Source: Pseudomonas sp. FP198 (GTDB lineage: Bacteria > Pseudomonadota > Gammaproteobacteria > Pseudomonadales > Pseudomonadaceae). From it: 64,000 nucleotides of DNA. The notes beneath the pieces were generated by a model. That model was not told the origin of the DNA and made no database searches. It worked only from the letters and a program-made list of their open reading frames with translations. Positions within the stretch are counted from its first letter, which is position 1. Each line of letters starts with the position of its first letter. Both the position numbers and the translations under genes were made by a program. Shown piece by piece: positions 7,938 through 17,682 of the stretch. The DNA lies in the NCBI RefSeq assembly GCF_030687895.1, contig NZ_CP117452.1, positions 1,753,501 through 1,817,500 of the forward strand, given 5' to 3'.

Positions 7938-10397
7938 ATGAAGCAAAAGCGGACTCTCGGAACGCCTCGGTTGTTGGGCATCGTCTGGCCCTTTATCGCC
8001 GTCGTGCTATTTCAAGCATTGCTAGGAGGCGTCAGCCTTTATGTCCTGTCCGCAGTTCGCGGCTACGTGGCGGGTGAGAGCCTTTGGTCCAAGGGCCAGA
8101 AAGACGCTATCTATTACCTCAATCTTTACGCCGACAGCCGTGACGAGGCGATCTTTCGCAAATACCAGCAGGCCATCGCCGTGCCCGAGGGCGGTCACGA
8201 TTTACGCGTGGCCCTGGATCGCCAGCCGCCGGACCTCGAAGCGGCGCGGGTCGGGATTCTCCAGGGCGGCAATCATCCGGACGATGTTTCTAGCCTGATC
8301 TGGTTGTACCTCAACTTTCGCCATTTCAGTTACCTGGAAGAAGCCATCGATCTGTGGACGGTTGGCGATGGTTACCTGACCGAACTGGATAACGTCGCCC
8401 GGCAGATGCATCGCAGCATCACGGCGGGAGAAGCCTCCGAGGCCGATGTCCGCGGCTGGAAAGCGCAGATTTTCGCCATCAACGATTCCGTTACCCCTGC
8501 CGCCAAGGCATTCAGCGACGCGCTGGGCGAAGGATCGCGATTTATCCTGCGCCTGTTGCTGGTGACCAACTTCGCCACCGCGCTGGGGTTGATCGTGCTG
8601 GCGCTGCTACGCACGCACAAGTTGCTGGCACAGCGGCAGGTCTTCGCCAATGCGCTGCAACTGGAGAAGGAGCGGGCGCAGATCACCCTGCAATCGATTG
8701 GCGATGGCGTGATCACCACCGACGTCGAAGGCGCCATTGCGTACATGAATCCCGCTGCCGAAGCGATGACCCACTGGAAAGCCGAGCACGCCACCGGGCT
8801 GCCCCTGGCGGCGCTGTTCAACCTGCTCGACGACAATGCCCAGACCGAAGGCCTGACCTTGATCGAGCACATCCTCAGCGGACGACTCGGCGGCGGCAGC
8901 GAGCATTCCAAGCTGATCCAGCGACTGGACGGTAGCACGGTGTCGGTGACCCTGGTGGGGGCGCCGATCCGTCATGCCGGCAAGGTCAGCGGCGCGGTGC
9001 TGGTGCTGCACGACATGACCCAGGAGCGCCAGTACATTGCCAACCTGTCATGGCAGGCCACCCACGACGCCCTGACCGGCCTGGCGAACCGCCGGGAATT
9101 CGAATACCGCCTTGAGCAGGCCCTGCACAACCTCACGCGCCAGGTCGGGCGCCACGCGTTGATGTTTCTCGACCTTGACCAGTTCAAGCTGGTCAACGAC
9201 ACCTGCGGCCACGCGGCGGGCGACGAGTTGCTGCGACACATCTGTGCCTTGCTGCAATCGGGGTTGCGGGAAAACGACACGCTTGCCCGGCTGGGCGGGG
9301 ACGAGTTCGGCATCCTGCTGGAAAACTGCTCGCCCGAGGCGGCGGAAAAGATCGCCGAGGGCCTGCGCCAGACTGTGCAGAACCTGCATTTCGTCTGGAA
9401 AGGCCGGCCATTCGTGACCACCGTGAGCATCGGCCTGGTGCATATCGCCCAGAGCCCGACGACGCTGGAAGCCTCATTGCGGGCCGCGGACATGGCCTGC
9501 TATATGGCCAAGGAGAAAGGGCGCAACCGGGTCCAGGTCTACCATGCCGACGACTCGGAGTTATCCCTGCGTTTTGGCGAAATGGCTTGGGTGCAGCGCT
9601 TGCACATGGCGCTGGAGGAAAACCGTTTCTGCCTCTACGCCCAGGAAATCGCCGCGTTGGGCCCGGGTGACCACGATGGCGGGCATATCGAGATCCTGTT
9701 GCGCCTGCATGACGAGGCAGGGCGGATGATCCTGCCGGACAGCTTCATTCCGGCGGCGGAGCGTTACGGCTTGATGACCTCGCTGGACCGTTGGGTCGTG
9801 GAGAATGTGTTCAAGATCATTCGCCAATGCCTGAATGAGTCGCGGCAAGGTCCGTTGGCCATGTGTGCGATCAACCTGTCAGGCACCACCATCGGTGATC
9901 AGGCGTTCCTGGATTTCCTGCGTAAACAGTTCGCTGCTTACTCGATTCCTCCGGAAATGATTTGTTTTGAAATCACCGAGACCAGTGCCATTTCAAATCT
10001 GGGCAGCGCGATTCGTTTTATAAACGAACTCAAGAGCTTGGGTTGTTACTTCTCGCTGGATGACTTTTGTGCCGGAATGTCTTCATTCGCTTACTTGAAA
10101 CATTTACCTGTAGACTTCCTGAAGATCGATGGGAGTTTCGTAAAGGATATGCTGGACGACCCGATTAACCGGGCAATGGTCGAGGTGATCAATCACATCG
10201 GCCATGTGATGGGGAAGCGCACCATTGCCGAGTTCGTGGAAACTACTCAGATCGAACAGGCATTGTTGGAAATCGGCGTGGATTTCGCCCAAGGTTATGT
10301 CATCGAGCGTCCACAACTGTTTACCTGTGACACGTTGCAATGCCGGCCGGCCAGGCCTCAGCCACTGTTGTTCAAGGCCCCCGGCACGTTCCGCTGA
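7938..10397 (+). CDS. rbdA: membrane PAS-GGDEF-EAL cyclic-di-GMP enzyme, RbdA-like
   Basis: Encodes 819 residues. Order: transmembrane helix 1 (about 12-38), a periplasmic region (to about 195), helix 2 (about 196-220), a PAS domain (about 245-365) starting SIGDGVITTDVEGAIAYMNP, a GGDEF domain and an EAL domain. GGDEF is intact (LARLGGDEFGILL) with an RxxD product-inhibition site (RENDTLAR). EAL keeps its main acidic residues: EILLRL, FEITET, LDDF, FLKIDG, AEFVE and DFAQGY. RbdA of P. aeruginosa degrades c-di-GMP and promotes biofilm dispersal, its GGDEF acting as a GTP sensor. The assignment rests on architecture and on the same neighbours. The start follows GGGACCTC. Confidence 0.88.
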   Translation: MKQKRTLGTPRLLGIVWPFIAVVLFQALLGGVSLYVLSAVRGYVAGESLWSKGQKDAIYYLNLYADSRDEAIFRKYQQAIAVPEGGHDLRVALDRQPPDLEAARVGILQGGNHPDDVSSLIWLYLNFRHFSYLEEAIDLWTVGDGYLTELDNVARQMHRSITAGEASEADVRGWKAQIFAINDSVTPAAKAFSDALGEGSRFILRLLLVTNFATALGLIVLALLRTHKLLAQRQVFANALQLEKERAQITLQSIGDGVITTDVEGAIAYMNPAAEAMTHWKAEHATGLPLAALFNLLDDNAQTEGLTLIEHILSGRLGGGSEHSKLIQRLDGSTVSVTLVGAPIRHAGKVSGAVLVLHDMTQERQYIANLSWQATHDALTGLANRREFEYRLEQALHNLTRQVGRHALMFLDLDQFKLVNDTCGHAAGDELLRHICALLQSGLRENDTLARLGGDEFGILLENCSPEAAEKIAEGLRQTVQNLHFVWKGRPFVTTVSIGLVHIAQSPTTLEASLRAADMACYMAKEKGRNRVQVYHADDSELSLRFGEMAWVQRLHMALEENRFCLYAQEIAALGPGDHDGGHIEILLRLHDEAGRMILPDSFIPAAERYGLMTSLDRWVVENVFKIIRQCLNESRQGPLAMCAINLSGTTIGDQAFLDFLRKQFAAYSIPPEMICFEITETSAISNLGSAIRFINELKSLGCYFSLDDFCAGMSSFAYLKHLPVDFLKIDGSFVKDMLDDPINRAMVEVINHIGHVMGKRTIAEFVETTQIEQALLEIGVDFAQGYVIERPQLFTCDTLQCRPARPQPLLFKAPGTFR

Positions 10398-10443
10398 ACC
10401 TCTTGTTGATCCGAAAAAAATCACAATCAGAAGGAGCCCGACA

Positions 10444-11247
10444 GTGATCGACACATTCAACCGAACAGGCCCGCTCATGGACGCCGCCAGTTATCCACAA
10501 TGGGCACAGCAGCTCATTGCCGACTGCAGCGAGAGCAAGCGCCGGGTTGTCGAACACGAACTGTATCAACGCATGCGCGACAACAAGCTCAGCGCCAAGA
10601 CCATGCGCCACTACCTCATCGGTGGTTGGCCGGTCGTCGAACAGTTCGCCTTGTACATGGCACAGAACCTTACCAAGACCCGCTTCGCCCGCCACCCCGG
10701 CGAGGACATGGCGCGTCGTTGGTTGATGCGCAACATTCGTGTCGAGCTCAATCACGCCGATTATTGGGTCAACTGGAGCGCTGCCCACGGCGTGACGCTC
10801 GGAGACTTGCAGGCGCAGCAGGTGCCGCCGGAGCTTCATGCGCTGAGCCATTGGTGCTGGCACACCAGTTCGGCGGACTCGCTGATCGTGGCTATCGCCG
10901 CGACCAACTATGCCATCGAGGGGGCGACCGGGGAGTGGTCGGCACTGGTCTGCTCTACTGGTGTCTATGCGTCGGCGTTCGCCGAGGAAGACCGCAAGCG
11001 GGCCATGAAGTGGCTGAAGATGCATGCCCAGTATGACGATGCCCACCCGTGGGAAGCGCTGGAAATCATCTGTACGCTGGCGGGGATGAACCCGAGCAAG
11101 GCGCTCCAGATGGAACTGCGCCAGGCCGTTTGCAAGAGCTACGACTACATGTATCTGTTTCTGGAAAGGTGCATGCAGCTGGAGCACTCGGGCGCCGGCG
11201 AAAAAGCCTCGGCTGGCCGTGAACGGCTGGCGCTGGCCAGTAACTGA
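10444..11247 (+). CDS. TenA/PqqC-like iron-containing redox family protein
   Basis: Encodes 267 residues in an all-helical pattern of the TenA/PqqC superfamily. Seen: RRWLMRNIRVELNHADYW and TNYAIEGATGEWSAL, carrying acidic and histidine residues at places used for metal or substrate binding in the superfamily, and AQYDDAHPWEALEII near the C-terminus. No true TenA thiaminase cysteine is evident, so a thiamine role is doubtful. The GTG at 10444 was chosen because AAGGAG lies seven bases upstream and the protein then begins MIDTFNRTGPLM, as I recall for homologues. It follows rbdA by 46 bases and may be co-transcribed. The biochemical role is unknown. Confidence 0.78.
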   Translation: MIDTFNRTGPLMDAASYPQWAQQLIADCSESKRRVVEHELYQRMRDNKLSAKTMRHYLIGGWPVVEQFALYMAQNLTKTRFARHPGEDMARRWLMRNIRVELNHADYWVNWSAAHGVTLGDLQAQQVPPELHALSHWCWHTSSADSLIVAIAATNYAIEGATGEWSALVCSTGVYASAFAEEDRKRAMKWLKMHAQYDDAHPWEALEIICTLAGMNPSKALQMELRQAVCKSYDYMYLFLERCMQLEHSGAGEKASAGRERLALASN

Positions 11248-11265
11248 TACCCGATAGCTTCACCC

Positions 11266-11401
11266 TGTGGGAGCGAGCTTGCTCGTGATAGCGGTCTGCC
11301 TGGCAACCTTGTGTTGACTGGTTCGGCCCCTTCGCGAGCAGGCTCGCTCCCACATTGGTTTGTGGTGTTGGGTGGGAGCGAGCCTGCTCGCGAAAGCGGT
11401 G
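11266..11401. repeat. REPIN family B plus extra copy
   Basis: TGTGGGAGCGAGCTTGCTCG at 11266 pairs with an inverted copy ending at 11354. A third copy, GTGGGAGCGAGCCTGCTCGC, starts at 11373. The cluster fills the gap between two convergent genes. Confidence 0.88.
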
Positions 11402-11428
11402 TGTCGGCCAGCAGGGGAAATCCGGGTT

Positions 11429-12355
11429 TCAGCCCGCCATCGTCAACCGGTTCCGCCCCTCGCGCTTGGCCACGTACAGCGCATTATCCGCCCGGCGCAC
11501 GAGACTTTCAGCGGACTCGCCCGGCAGCAACGTCGCGCAGCCCAGGCTCACCGTCAATTCGATCCTCGTGCCGTCGGCAAAATAATCCTGGGCCTGGGCG
11601 GCATAACGCAGCCGTTCACCGACCATGGCTGCCGCTTCCCGGCTGGTGTTGGCCAGCAGGATCAGGAATTCCTCACCGCCGAACCTGAACACCATATCCA
11701 CGTTGCGCAACTGGCCCTTGATCGAGTCGGCAACGGCCTTGAGTACTTCGTCACCGACCCCATGCCCATGGCTGTCGTTGATGCGTTTGAAATGGTCAAT
11801 GTCCAGCATCAGCAACGACAGCGGCTGCATATGCCGCCTGGCCATGTCGATTTCCCGCTCCAGCGTCTGGTCCATGGCGATGCGATTGCCGGTGCCGGTC
11901 AGCGGATCGCGCAGGGCGCTCTGGGTGGCGGCGCGGTAGAGCAATGCGTTACGCAGCGGGAAAAACAGCGCCGACAGGATTGATTCCAGGTCGCTCTGTT
12001 CCGCGCTGCTGAAGCGCTGGTTGCGACGAAACACCAGCTCACCCAGATGCTCGCCCTCATGGCTGAGGTTGTAGCTGAGGTTGTGGTGCCCGCGGTGGCC
12101 GAGCTCCAGGCGCAGGTCGCTGGGTTTGTGCTGGTAAACCAGTGCGTCCAGAGGCACCAGCCGCTGGATTTCACGAAAGAACAAACCGAGAATCCTTTGC
12201 GGCTCCAGGCTGGTCTGCAACTGCTGGCTCAATTGCTGGCGCAGCTGCGCCAGGCTGATCGGCCGCGTCACGAGCGGCGACGGCTGGGCGAGGCCCAGGC
12301 GCTGCAACTTGGCGTTGTCGAAAGCGATTGCATTGATCTGTGTGGGCGTTTTCAT
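11429..12355 (-). CDS. GGDEF diguanylate cyclase (PA3177-like)
   Basis: Encodes 308 residues, soluble, with no signal or membrane helix. The N-terminal part (about 40-140) looks GAF-like (ILGLFFREIQRLVPLDALVY). The GGDEF domain (about 150-305) is catalytic in appearance: FRFGGEEFLILL, with an RxxD inhibitory site (RNVDMVFR). It would make c-di-GMP from GTP in the cytoplasm. The N-terminus MKTPTQINAIAFDNAKLQRL resembles P. aeruginosa PA3177 as I recall it, a cyclase linked to biofilm tolerance, and the next genes match that region. Its product would oppose the phosphodiesterase encoded about 1 kb away. Confidence 0.9.
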   Translation of the reverse strand: MKTPTQINAIAFDNAKLQRLGLAQPSPLVTRPISLAQLRQQLSQQLQTSLEPQRILGLFFREIQRLVPLDALVYQHKPSDLRLELGHRGHHNLSYNLSHEGEHLGELVFRRNQRFSSAEQSDLESILSALFFPLRNALLYRAATQSALRDPLTGTGNRIAMDQTLEREIDMARRHMQPLSLLMLDIDHFKRINDSHGHGVGDEVLKAVADSIKGQLRNVDMVFRFGGEEFLILLANTSREAAAMVGERLRYAAQAQDYFADGTRIELTVSLGCATLLPGESAESLVRRADNALYVAKREGRNRLTMAG

Positions 12356-12708
12356 ATGGCGGAAGCCCCTGAACTGATTCGATCCTGACCGGCGGGGGTG
12401 AAGCGGCTCTGGGCTACGCGTCGTACTGATCCATCAGTCCCGAGGGACGCTGAGTTGAGTCTAGTCCGCTTTGCGTGCTGGCGGATGTCCCCTCTCAGTG
12501 TCTCCGACTCGCCGGACACGGCGTGTTTGAAAGGGTTAGAGCGAAACTCGTGCCATTCAGTTCATTGTGATAAAAGTCGCTGGCGAATCAAAGGGTTGAG
12601 AGCTGGTAGCGCGGGCGGTGTGCGGCGGGGCCTTGGCGTTTCGCCTGGGCGGCGGATCAAAGAAAGGCGCGCCGCGACGGTAAACCGCCGCGACGTCGGA
12701 TCCGGCGG
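12356..12708. other. intergenic region with a short direct repeat
   Basis: About 350 bases between two minus-strand genes. It must hold the promoter of the diguanylate cyclase gene and the 3-prime end of yciK; no clear consensus promoter or U-tract terminator was recognised. GCCGCGACG occurs twice in direct orientation (12671-12679 and 12687-12695), 16 bases apart, just past the yciK stop. Confidence 0.5.
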
Positions 12709-13449
12709 TTACTGCGCGTTGAAAGCCTGGCCGTTGACGCCGGTACTGTCCGGGCCCATGAGGTACAGGTAGACCGGCATGATTTCTTCGGGTGTCGGGT
12801 TGTTCAGCGGATTCTCCCCCGGATAGGCCAGGGCGCGCATGCTGGTGCGGGTGGCGCCGGGGTTGATGCTGTTGGAGCGCACCGGTGCAACCGTGTCGAC
12901 TTCGTCGGCCAGGGTCTGCATCAGCCCTTCGGTGGCGAACTTGGACACGCCATAAGCGCCCCAATAGGCCCGGCCCTTGCGCCCGACGCTGCTGGACGTG
13001 AACACCACCGATGCATCCTTGGACAGTTTGAGCAGCGGCAGCAAGGTGCTGGTGAGCATGAACATGGCGTTGACGTTCACTTGCATCACCCGCATGAAAT
13101 TCTCGCCGGAAAGCTGTTCCAGCGGCGTGCGCGGGCCGATGATCGAGGCGTTGTGCAGGAGGCCGTCCAGATGACCGAATTCGGTCTCGATCATTGCCGC
13201 CAGTTCATCGTATTGATGAGGCAGGGCGGTTTCGAGATTGAAGGGGATCACTGCCGGCTGCGGATGACCGGCCGCTTCGATTTCATCGTAGACCTGGGTC
13301 AGGTTGGCCTCGGTCTTACCCAGCAACAGCACGGTGGCGCCATGGGCGGCATAGGCCTTGGCGGCAGCCGCGCCAATACCGCGACCGGCACCGGTGACCA
13401 GGATGATCCGGCCTGCGAGCAGGTCGGGGCGGGCAGAGTAGTCAAACAT
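12709..13449 (-). CDS. yciK: short-chain dehydrogenase YciK
   Basis: Encodes 246 residues of a classical SDR oxidoreductase. The Rossmann motif is ILVTGAGRGIGAAAAKAY, the catalytic serine lies in VVFTSSSVGRKG, and the YxxxK pair is in WGAYGVSKFA; PGATRTSMRA follows as expected for the cofactor-binding loop. It fits the YciK group (E. coli YciK), whose substrate is not known. I place the start at the ATG at 13449, with GAGG seven bases upstream on the minus strand, and not at a further ATG five codons earlier. It sits downstream of mupP-ubiG in the same direction, separated from them by a REPIN. Confidence 0.9.
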   Translation of the reverse strand: MFDYSARPDLLAGRIILVTGAGRGIGAAAAKAYAAHGATVLLLGKTEANLTQVYDEIEAAGHPQPAVIPFNLETALPHQYDELAAMIETEFGHLDGLLHNASIIGPRTPLEQLSGENFMRVMQVNVNAMFMLTSTLLPLLKLSKDASVVFTSSSVGRKGRAYWGAYGVSKFATEGLMQTLADEVDTVAPVRSNSINPGATRTSMRALAYPGENPLNNPTPEEIMPVYLYLMGPDSTGVNGQAFNAQ

Positions 13450-13487
13450 AAAAAACCTCAACAATTGAAAACTGCACGAAACCGGCT

Positions 13488-13614
13488 TTTGTGGCGAGGG
13501 GATTTATCCCCGCTGGGTCGCGAAGCGGCCCTCCTCACGACTTGTTTGATGCAGTGCATGGCAGATTTTGGGGGCGCTTCGCACCCCAGCGGGGATAAAT
13601 CCCCTCACCACAAA
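13488..13614. repeat. REPIN, family A
   Basis: GTGGCGAGGGGATTTATCCC at 13491 is mirrored by GGGATAAATCCCCTCACCAC ending at 13612; the right arm has one change (CTCACC for CTCGCC). It lies between yciK and mupP in the same-strand gene series. Confidence 0.88.
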
Positions 13615-13635
13615 GGCAATCCAGCCAGCGTCAGG

Positions 13636-14307
13636 TCAGCAACTGCACAACGCGTTATCCAGCACTTCGCGCAGCGCCAGGGGATGGTCGATTACCACAT
13701 CCGCGCCCCAGTGCTTGGGGTTGTCGTCCGGGTGGATGTAGCCGTAGGTCACCGCGCAGGTCTTGGTCCCGGCGCTGCGGCCGGACTCGATGTCCCGCAG
13801 GTCGTCGCCGATGAACAGCACGCTGGCCGGGTCGAGGTCGAGCATCTTGCAAGCGAGGATCAGCGGCTCGGGGTCCGGTTTGCTGTTTTTCACATGGTCG
13901 GGGCAGATCAGCACTTTCGAGCGCTCGGCCAGGCCCAACTGCTGCATGATCGGCTCGGCGAAACGCACCGGCTTGTTGGTGACCACGCCCCAAATGAGAT
14001 TGGCCGCCTCGATATCGGCCAGTACTTCGGCCATCCCATCGAACAGATGGCTGTGGACCGCGCAACCCTTGAGGTAGCGGTCGAGGAACTCCTGGCGCAG
14101 CTCCTCGAAACCCGGCGATTCCGGATCCATGGAGAACGTCACCGCGACCATCGCCCGGGCGCCGCCGGAAATCTCGTCGCGGATGTGTTGGGTGTTCATC
14201 GGCGGCAGGCCACGGTCGGCGCGCATGGCCTGGCAGATGGCGATGAAGTCTGGCGCGGTGTCGAGCAGCGTGCCGTCCATGTCGAAGAGAACCGCTTTGA
14301 GACGCAT
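13636..14307 (-). CDS. mupP: N-acetylmuramic acid 6-phosphate phosphatase MupP (HAD family)
   Basis: Encodes 223 residues. MupP removes phosphate from MurNAc-6-P in the pseudomonad peptidoglycan recycling route that bypasses de novo UDP-MurNAc synthesis and affects fosfomycin and beta-lactam response. HAD motifs: [14 protein letters not shown] with both nucleophile-region aspartates, then VVTNKP, and [11 protein letters not shown] near the C-terminus. Older annotations call this family phosphoglycolate phosphatase. The MupP call rests on its position next to ubiG, as in P. aeruginosa (PA3172). It follows ubiG by four bases, so the genes are co-translated. Confidence 0.87.
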   Translation of the reverse strand: MRLKAVLFDMDGTLLDTAPDFIAICQAMRADRGLPPMNTQHIRDEISGGARAMVAVTFSMDPESPGFEELRQEFLDRYLKGCAVHSHLFDGMAEVLADIEAANLIWGVVTNKPVRFAEPIMQQLGLAERSKVLICPDHVKNSKPDPEPLILACKMLDLDPASVLFIGDDLRDIESGRSAGTKTCAVTYGYIHPDDNPKHWGADVVIDHPLALREVLDNALCSC

Positions 14308-14311
14308 CGAC

Positions 14312-15010
14312 TTATTCCTCGCGCAGGGTCTGGATCATGTAGTTGACGTCCACATCGGCGGCCAGCTTGTAGTGCTTGGTCAGCGGGTTGTAGGTCAGGC
14401 CGATGATGTCCTTGACGGTCAGCCCGGCCATGCGGCTCCAGGCGCCCAGCTCCGAAGGCCGGATGAATTTCTTGAAGTCGTGGGTGCCGCGTGGCAGCAG
14501 CTTCATGATGTATTCGGCACCGATGATCGCGAACAGGTACGCCTTCGGGTTGCGGTTGATCGTGGAGAAGAACACCTGGCCGCCGGGCTTGACCATCTGG
14601 AAGCAGGCACGGATCACCGATGACGGGTCCGGTACGTGTTCGAGCATTTCCAGGCAGGTGACTACGTCGAACTGGCCGGGCATTTCCTCGGCCAGGGCTT
14701 CGGCGGTGATCTGCCGGTATTCGACGCTGACGCCGGACTCCAGCTGATGCAGTTGCGCCACCGCCAGCGGCGCCTCGCCCATGTCGATGCCCATTACGGT
14801 GGCGCCGCGCAGGGCCATGGCTTCACTGAGGATGCCGCCGCCACAGCCGACGTCGAGGACTTTCTTGCCGGCCAGGCCGACGCGCTCGTCGATCCAGTTG
14901 ACGCGCAGCGGGTTGATGTCGTGCAGCGGCTTGAATTCGCTTTCGCGGTCCCACCAGCGATGGGCCAGGGCCTCGAACTTGGCAATTTCAGCGTGGTCGA
15001 CGTTGCTCAT
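14312..15010 (-). CDS. ubiG: ubiquinone O-methyltransferase UbiG
   Basis: Encodes 232 residues. UbiG carries out both O-methylations of ubiquinone synthesis using SAM. Motif I is [16 protein letters not shown]; the conserved N-terminal [20 protein letters not shown] and [13 protein letters not shown] are typical of the family, as is the membrane-contact region [16 protein letters not shown]. Length is normal. It lies between mtaD, 60 bases upstream, and mupP, four bases downstream. The S-adenosylhomocysteine it releases is a substrate class of the neighbouring deaminase. Confidence 0.95.
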   Translation of the reverse strand: MSNVDHAEIAKFEALAHRWWDRESEFKPLHDINPLRVNWIDERVGLAGKKVLDVGCGGGILSEAMALRGATVMGIDMGEAPLAVAQLHQLESGVSVEYRQITAEALAEEMPGQFDVVTCLEMLEHVPDPSSVIRACFQMVKPGGQVFFSTINRNPKAYLFAIIGAEYIMKLLPRGTHDFKKFIRPSELGAWSRMAGLTVKDIIGLTYNPLTKHYKLAADVDVNYMIQTLREE

Positions 15011-15070
15011 GTGCAGTTCCTCGAAAAACTTGAAAAATCAGTGGTCCCGAGCCGTGGCTCAAGGGCTGTG

Positions 15071-16402
15071 CTATTCGTTCTGGCCGCTGACCCGACGGCC
15101 CCAGTCCTGGGCCGTGGCGATCAGCTGCGATTCGTCCATGCGCGTCAGGCGGCCGTCCTCCAGCAATGGCTTGCCGGCCACCCACAGGTGTTTCACGCAA
15201 TGGCGGCCGGTGGCGTAGATCAGTTGCGACACCGGGTCATAGATGGGCTGCTGCGCCAGGCCGGACAGGTCAAAGGCCACCAGGTCGGCGGCCTTGCCGA
15301 CTTCCAGCGAGCCGACGATCGCCTCGATGCCCAGCGCGCGGGCGCCATTGAGCGTGGCCATGCGCAACGCCCGGTGAGCGTCCAGGGCCGTGGCCGAACC
15401 GGCGACAGCCTTTGCCAGCAGGGCGGCGGTGCGAGTTTCGCCAAGCAGGTCGAGGTCGTTGTTGCTCGCCGCGCCATCGGTGCCGACCGCTACGTTGACG
15501 CCGGCCTGCCACAGGCGTTCCACCGGGCAGAAGCCGCTGGCCAGCTTCAGATTCGATTCCGGACAATGGATCACGCTGCAATTGTGTTCTACCAGCAGCG
15601 CCTGGTCCTCGTCGCTGACCTGGGTCATGTGCACCGCCTGGAAGCGCGGCCCCAGCAGGCCAAGGCGCGCCAATCGGGCCATCGGCCGCTCGCCGGTGTT
15701 ATCCACAGCCTGCTGCACTTCGAAGGCGGTTTCATGAACATGCATGTGGATGGCCGCGTCCAGTTCCTCGGCGATCACACGGATCTTTTCCAGGTTCTCA
15801 TCGCCGACGGTGTACGGGGCGTGAGGGCCGAATGCGACTTTGATCCGCGGATGGTGCTTGAGGTCGCCAAACAATTCGATGCCCTGACGAATGGCTTCGT
15901 CGGCGCTGGCGGCGCCGGGGATCGGAAAGTCGAGGATCGGAATGGCGATCTGCGCGCGGATGCCACTGTTATGCACGCGTTCGCTGGCCACCTTGGGATA
16001 GAAGTACATGTCGGAGAAACAGGTGATGCCGCCCTGGATCTGCTCGGCGATCGCCAGGTCGGTGCCGTCGCGGACGAAAGCCTCGTCGACCCATTTGCCC
16101 TCGGCGGGCCAGATGTGCTGTTCGAGCCAGGTCATCAGCGGCAGGTCGTCGGCCAGGCCACGGAACAACGTCATTGCCGCGTGACCGTGGGCATTGACCA
16201 GGCCCGGGCTGAGCAGCATGCCGGGCAGTTCGCGAACCTGCGTGGCTGCGCATTGCATGGCTTCGGCCCGTGGCCCGATGAACACGATGCAACCGTCGCG
16301 AATGCCCAGGCCATGGTCCTTGAGCACGATACCGGCGGGTTCGACAGGCACCAACCAGGTCGGCAGCAATAATAAGTCGAGCGCAACGGCAGGCTTGGGC
16401 AT
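15071..16402 (-). CDS. mtaD: 5-methylthioadenosine/S-adenosylhomocysteine deaminase-type hydrolase
   Basis: Encodes 443 residues of the amidohydrolase (TRZ/ATZ) family. Metal ligands are visible: [10 protein letters not shown] (HxH), [10 protein letters not shown] and [13 protein letters not shown]. The length and N-terminus fit the enzyme that deaminates 5-methylthioadenosine and related nucleosides to their inosine forms; in P. aeruginosa PA3170 was shown to deaminate methylthioadenosine. It is divergent from mtnA, which acts in the same methionine salvage pathway, and lies upstream of ubiG. This pairing supports the assignment. Confidence 0.88.
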   Translation of the reverse strand: MPKPAVALDLLLLPTWLVPVEPAGIVLKDHGLGIRDGCIVFIGPRAEAMQCAATQVRELPGMLLSPGLVNAHGHAAMTLFRGLADDLPLMTWLEQHIWPAEGKWVDEAFVRDGTDLAIAEQIQGGITCFSDMYFYPKVASERVHNSGIRAQIAIPILDFPIPGAASADEAIRQGIELFGDLKHHPRIKVAFGPHAPYTVGDENLEKIRVIAEELDAAIHMHVHETAFEVQQAVDNTGERPMARLARLGLLGPRFQAVHMTQVSDEDQALLVEHNCSVIHCPESNLKLASGFCPVERLWQAGVNVAVGTDGAASNNDLDLLGETRTAALLAKAVAGSATALDAHRALRMATLNGARALGIEAIVGSLEVGKAADLVAFDLSGLAQQPIYDPVSQLIYATGRHCVKHLWVAGKPLLEDGRLTRMDESQLIATAQDWGRRVSGQNE

Positions 16403-16469
16403 CGTGGAACGGTTCCATGGGTTATAAAGGATGACGAAGTATACCCGAGCGTCTTCGCGGAGGGATCGC

Positions 16470-16475
16470 TATAAT
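16470..16475 (+). promoter_or_regulatory. candidate -10 box of mtnA
   Basis: A perfect TATAAT lies 34 bases before the mtnA ATG. The -35 area, about 17 bases further up (near GAGCGT), is poor, so an extended or activator-aided promoter is possible. The region is shared with the divergent mtaD start. Confidence 0.5.
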
Positions 16476-16508
16476 CGGCGGCTTTTGTTCTTGAGTGCGG
16501 GGTGAGGG

Positions 16509-17585
16509 ATGCGCGATCGACTGTTGGCTGCGGAGAAGGTGAAGGCCATCGATTGGCGCGATGGCGCTCTTTACCTGCTGGATCAGCGTGTTTTGCCGTT
16601 CGAGGAAAACTGGATCGCCTACACCAGCGCGGCCGGTGTGGCCGAGGCCATTCGTTCGATGGTGGTGCGCGGTGCGCCGGCCATCGGCATCAGCGCCGCC
16701 TATGGCGTAGTGCTGGCGGCGCGGGCGCGGATGGCCGAGGGCGGCGATTGGCAAGCGGCACTGGAGGCGGATTTCGCCTTGCTGGCCGATTCCCGGCCGA
16801 CGGCGGTCAATCTGTTCTGGGCGCTGGATCGCATGCGCGACCGGTTGGGACGCTTGAAGGAGCATGCCGAACCGCTGGCGGTCCTGGAGGCCGAGGCCAT
16901 TGCGATTCATGAAAGTGACCGCGAAGCCAACCTGACCATGGCCCAGCTTGGCGTCGACCTGATCCGCAAGCATCAGGGCAACGCCCAGGCCATCTTGACC
17001 CATTGCAACACCGGGGCCCTGGCCACCGGCGGCTTCGGAACGGCCCTCGGGGTAATTCGCGGGGCGTTTCTGGAGGGCATGGTCGAGCGGGTCTACGCCG
17101 ACGAAACCCGTCCATGGCTGCAGGGCTCACGGTTGACGGCTTGGGAGCTGGCGAACGAGGGCATTCCGGTGACGCTCAACGCCGATTCCGCCGCTGCCCA
17201 CATCATGAAGACCAAGGGCGTGACCTGGGTCATCGTCGGCGCCGACCGCATCACGGCCAATGGCGACGTGGCGAACAAGATCGGCACCTACCAGCTGGCG
17301 GTCTGTGCCATGCACCACGGCGTACGTTTCATGGTGGTGGCGCCAAGCTCGACCATCGACATGAACCTGGCCAGCGGTGATGACATCCCGATCGAAGAGC
17401 GCGACGGGCGCGAGCTGCTGGAAGTCGGCGGCAAGCGGGTCGGGGCTGATGCCGATGCGTTCAACCCGGTGTTCGACGTGACCCCGGCGGACCTGATCGA
17501 TGCGATCGTGACGGAGAAGGGCATCGTCGAGCGGCCGGATACCGCGAAGATGGCCCAATTGATGTGTCGCAAGCGGTTGCATTGA
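16509..17585 (+). CDS. mtnA: S-methyl-5-thioribose-1-phosphate isomerase
   Basis: Encodes 358 residues. MtnA converts the aldose S-methyl-5-thioribose-1-phosphate into the ribulose form in the methionine salvage pathway. Seen: the eIF2B-like fold motif [14 protein letters not shown], the catalytic cysteine region [19 protein letters not shown], and the catalytic aspartate region [19 protein letters not shown]. Length is typical. GTGAGGG precedes the ATG. Its divergent neighbour encodes an enzyme acting on methylthioadenosine, upstream in the same pathway. Confidence 0.95.
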   Translation: MRDRLLAAEKVKAIDWRDGALYLLDQRVLPFEENWIAYTSAAGVAEAIRSMVVRGAPAIGISAAYGVVLAARARMAEGGDWQAALEADFALLADSRPTAVNLFWALDRMRDRLGRLKEHAEPLAVLEAEAIAIHESDREANLTMAQLGVDLIRKHQGNAQAILTHCNTGALATGGFGTALGVIRGAFLEGMVERVYADETRPWLQGSRLTAWELANEGIPVTLNADSAAAHIMKTKGVTWVIVGADRITANGDVANKIGTYQLAVCAMHHGVRFMVVAPSSTIDMNLASGDDIPIEERDGRELLEVGGKRVGADADAFNPVFDVTPADLIDAIVTEKGIVERPDTAKMAQLMCRKRLH

Positions 17586-17610
17586 TAGCGGGTTCTGTCT
17601 GATCCATTGC

Positions 17611-17682
17611 CTTCGCGAGCAGGCTCGCTCCCACAAGGGCGCCGCATGTCTTCATTGTGGGAGCGAGCCTGCTCGCGAAGAG
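17611..17682. repeat. REPIN family B, inverted order
   Basis: CTTCGCGAGCAGGCTCGCTC at 17611 is followed by GAGCGAGCCTGCTCGCGAAG ending at 17680. The two copies face outward compared with most other pairs in the window, with about 20 bases between them. Confidence 0.85.

Noticed and set aside
10444..11247. Calling this gene tenA (thiaminase II)
   Set aside because: The fold pattern fits the superfamily, but the catalytic cysteine and thiamine gene neighbours are not seen, so only the superfamily is named.
12557..12964. Alternative minus-strand frame overlapping yciK
   Set aside because: It is a frame shadow of the SDR gene; its codons follow the third-position bias of the real frame and it shows no domain.
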